NCBI GenBank assembly: GCA_934317205.1
Contig: CAKREL010000115.1
Coordinates: forward strand, 1-6,045
From: an uncultured Eubacterium sp.
GTDB lineage: Bacteria; Bacillota; Clostridia; Lachnospirales; Lachnospiraceae
Length of the DNA: 6,045 bases
Direction: 5' to 3'
Shown here: piece after piece, positions 4,845 to 6,045 of the stretch
Layout of the letters: every line of letters starts with the position of its first letter
Numbering within the stretch: position 1 is the first letter of the stretch
Made by a program: the position numbers and the translations under genes
Notes under the pieces: generated by a model
Seen by the model: the letters and a program-made list of their open reading frames with translations, nothing else
Databases searched by the model: none
Told to the model about the DNA's origin: nothing

Positions 4845-5678
4845 TTACACTTCATCCTCCATGCTGACCCTCTCAATATGCATTGCCAGGTAGCCGATCT
4901 CCAGTTCTTCTAACTGCTTGTGCAATGCATGGCTCAGATGATCACAGACAGTTGTGGCCAGTTGATAGGATTCCGGAAAATTATGCAGTACATAATCATT
5001 CATATTTACTTTCAGTGACTCCCCTTTCAGTACACGGGCCACCATATATTTCACATGATTCATCAGTCGATTGTAACTTAATGACATCACATCGATCCGG
5101 ATACCGCGCTGATCCTCGATCAGTGACACACAGTCACGCACTGCCCGCGCCATCTGCATGGACACAGATACAGACTCCTTTTCCAGTGCTGAATGGATAT
5201 GTAATGCCACATACCCTACCTCGTCATCATCAATTTCAATGCCCTTTTCCTCTCTCAGAATCGGGCGGATCCTGGATGCCACTTTGAATTCCGAATGAAA
5301 CAATGTCTTGATATCTTCTGTCAGCGGATTGGAAATCTGCTCTCCTTTCTGCAAACGCTGCACCGCAAATGCAATATGGTCAGCCATCGGAAATAAAATA
5401 CTCCGGTCTATTTTCCCAAACTGCCGTTCTGCCTCATTTAAAATCTGGTTTGCCATCTGAAAATATTCCGGCTGGATCGTTTTGATCAGTTCCGAGGCAT
5501 CTCCCCGCGAAGAAGTCTCCTGCAGTGAATAAACCGTACAATCTGCCGGCTGCTCAAAACGTTCTCCGGGCTTTTTTCCAAATCCAACCCCTTTTCCCAA
5601 AAGCACATATTCTTTACTATCATTCATATCCAGAGCAATTACCCCATTATGATTCAAAACTTTACATATGCGATACAT
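4845..5678 (-). CDS. PTS-controlled transcriptional antiterminator, LicT/BglG/SacY family (CAT-PRD1-PRD2)
   Basis: A 277-residue RNA-binding antiterminator of family length. The RNA-binding CAT domain spans residues 1-55 and has the hallmark MYRICKVLNHN start plus a LLGKGVGFGKKPG stretch. Two PTS regulation domains follow (about 65-168 and 170-277). The four histidines normally phosphorylated by HPr or an EIIB are in place: H101 in MADHIAFAV and H160 in VALHIHSALE in PRD1, H208 in MNHVKYMV and H267 in LAMHIERV in PRD2. They align well with LicT numbering (100, 159, 207, 269). When active it binds a ribonucleic antiterminator hairpin and prevents termination ahead of PTS or glycosidase genes. 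It lies downstream of ptsI but has its own promoter. AAGGA about eight bases before the ATG supports the start. The target sugar is unknown; no EII gene or target hairpin is in view. Confidence 0.93.
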   Translation of the reverse strand: MYRICKVLNHNGVIALDMNDSKEYVLLGKGVGFGKKPGERFEQPADCTVYSLQETSSRGDASELIKTIQPEYFQMANQILNEAERQFGKIDRSILFPMADHIAFAVQRLQKGEQISNPLTEDIKTLFHSEFKVASRIRPILREEKGIEIDDDEVGYVALHIHSALEKESVSVSMQMARAVRDCVSLIEDQRGIRIDVMSLSYNRLMNHVKYMVARVLKGESLKVNMNDYVLHNFPESYQLATTVCDHLSHALHKQLEELEIGYLAMHIERVSMEDEV

Positions 5679-5691
5679 CTTTTTCTTCCTT

Positions 5692-5758
5692 CTCCCACTG
5701 AAATATACTTCTTGTTATTACTCACCACTTGCAGAAGTGGGAGTATTCTCGACTGAGA
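5692..5758 (-). promoter_or_regulatory. Antiterminator leader with two mutually exclusive pairings
   Basis: On the minus strand the leader can form ACUCCCACUU/AAGUGGUGAGU (5720-5744, ten pairs with one bulged U and a CUGC loop). The same CUCCCACU (5736-5743) is also fully complementary to AGUGGGAG (5692-5699), immediately upstream of the ribosome site. A small UCUC/GAGA hairpin (5747-5758) precedes them. No U tract follows the first hairpin, so it is not a classic attenuator. The choice between structures could affect ribosome access. It does not resemble the known LicT/SacY target hairpin. Confidence 0.4.
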
Positions 5759-5765
5759 TAAAATT

Positions 5766-5793
5766 ATTTTAGCATAGAACACTGTATTTTCAA
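5766..5793 (-). promoter_or_regulatory. Promoter for the antiterminator gene
   Basis: On the minus strand TTGAAA (5788-5793) and TAAAAT (5766-5771) are 16 bases apart. The start site should be near 5758-5759, giving a leader of about 80 bases. The -10 lies in the palindrome TAAAATAATTTTA (5759-5771), which could be an operator or just AT-rich composition. It sits just beyond the ptsI terminator, consistent with a separate transcription unit. Confidence 0.65.
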
Positions 5794-5814
5794 ACCCACA
5801 AAACTAAAAATCCC

Positions 5815-5861
5815 AAAAAGAGCAGCAACACATCCGCTCAGGATCTGCTGCTGCCCTTTTT
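5815..5861. terminator. Terminator after ptsI
   Basis: On the minus strand GCAGCAGCA (5846-5854) pairs with UGUUGCUGC (5822-5830), including one G-U. An inner AUCC/GGAU stem tops it with a five-base loop, and CUUUUU follows. Matching A and T runs on both flanks would allow activity in either direction. Confidence 0.85.
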
Positions 5862-5871
5862 CTGCTCCGGC

Positions 5872-5892
5872 TTTTCATTCGTTTTTCATTCG
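5872..5892. repeat. 10-bp direct repeat between ptsI and its terminator
   Basis: TTTTCATTCG occurs at 5872-5881 and 5883-5892, one base apart. It lies in the 3' untranslated part of ptsI. No function is evident. Confidence 0.35.
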
Positions 5893-5901
5893 CTTTTATA
5901 T

Positions 5902-6045
5902 TTATTTTTCTGTGTATTCACAGATATTTTTACGAACTTTGAGTACCATGGACGGAGCTACCGAAAGTTCATCCACACCCATTTCCATAAATGCATCTGT
6001 CAGTTCCAGGTCTGCGCCAAGCTCACCGCAGATACCGGCCCATTT
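5902..6045 (-). CDS. ptsI: PTS enzyme I, C-terminal end (gene continues past window)
   Basis: The last 47 residues are visible. Key segments are WAGICGELGAD, then FMEMGVDELSVAPSMV, and the tail ends CEYTEK before a TAA at 5902-5904. The GICGE motif contains the catalytic cysteine of the enzyme I phosphoenolpyruvate domain. The following GVDELSV segment is equally typical of the C-terminal barrel. Enzyme I takes phosphate from phosphoenolpyruvate and passes it to HPr, starting the sugar phosphotransferase chain in the cytosol. It is followed by its own terminator. The neighbouring antiterminator is a natural downstream sensor of this chain, since PRD proteins are controlled by PTS phosphorylation. 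Pyruvate phosphate dikinase and PEP synthase share a related C-terminal fold, but the exact motif spacing and short tail favour enzyme I. Confidence 0.9.
   Translation of the reverse strand, partial: KWAGICGELGADLELTDAFMEMGVDELSVAPSMVLKVRKNICEYTEK

Noticed and set aside
4446..4913. 155-codon plus-strand frame opposite the membrane and antiterminator genes
   Set aside because: It is antisense to two convincingly coding genes and has no ribosome site or recognisable product.
5720..5744. LicT-type ribonucleic antiterminator site in the antiterminator leader
   Set aside because: The conserved asymmetric internal loops and flanking bases of that site are absent and no overlapping terminator follows.

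Overview
The window looks like chromosome from a gut-type Clostridia, most likely Lachnospiraceae. The evidence is moderate GC, AT-rich intergenic DNA, strong GGAGG-type ribosome sites, SigA-like promoters, and gene families common in that group (Opp/Dpp permeases, M42 aminopeptidase, PRD antiterminator, PTS enzyme I, GtrII-like membrane protein). This placement is inferred from style and families, not from a search.

Layout. The left end (minus strand) holds the start of a peptide ABC-transporter operon: an OppB/DppB-type permease (75-1016), then the first 24 codons of a second gene, probably the OppC/DppC partner. A near-consensus promoter (1115-1143) with a 12-bp palindrome at the start site drives it leftward. 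An 853-base gap (1017-1869) follows. It carries a 210-bp foldback element with arms of about 38 bases (1308-1517) and a rightward promoter overlapped by a 9-bp-armed palindrome (1625-1648). The plus-strand unit is an M42 metallo-aminopeptidase (1870-2907), closed by a strong bidirectional terminator (3083-3134). Minus-strand genes fill the rest in transcription order: the 3' end of ptsI (enzyme I) with its terminator, a LicT/BglG-family PRD antiterminator with its own promoter, and a GtrII-like polytopic membrane protein that converges on the M42 unit.

The main discovery candidate is a structured RNA present twice, one copy on each side of the M42 gene (about 1653-1823 and 2885-3049). The copies align without gaps at a constant offset of 1230 bases and are about 73% identical by hand count. 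Both fold into the same four-way junction: a closing stem plus three hairpins. Most differences are compensatory, so base pairs persist while bases change. Loops, a tandem G-A motif and purine-rich internal loops are nearly invariant. Copy 1 forms almost the whole 5' leader of the peptidase mRNA, starting a few bases after the predicted start site. Copy 2 begins inside the last codons of the peptidase gene and ends just before the terminator. I could not match the fold to a named RNA family from memory.

How the genes may work together: the divergent peptide permease and aminopeptidase are a plausible peptide uptake and hydrolysis pair, with the doubled RNA as the likely control or effector element of the peptidase unit. 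The right half is a sugar-PTS neighbourhood (enzyme I plus PRD antiterminator). No antiterminator target site for the regulator is visible in the window, and the link to the glycosyltransferase-like gene rests on adjacency alone.
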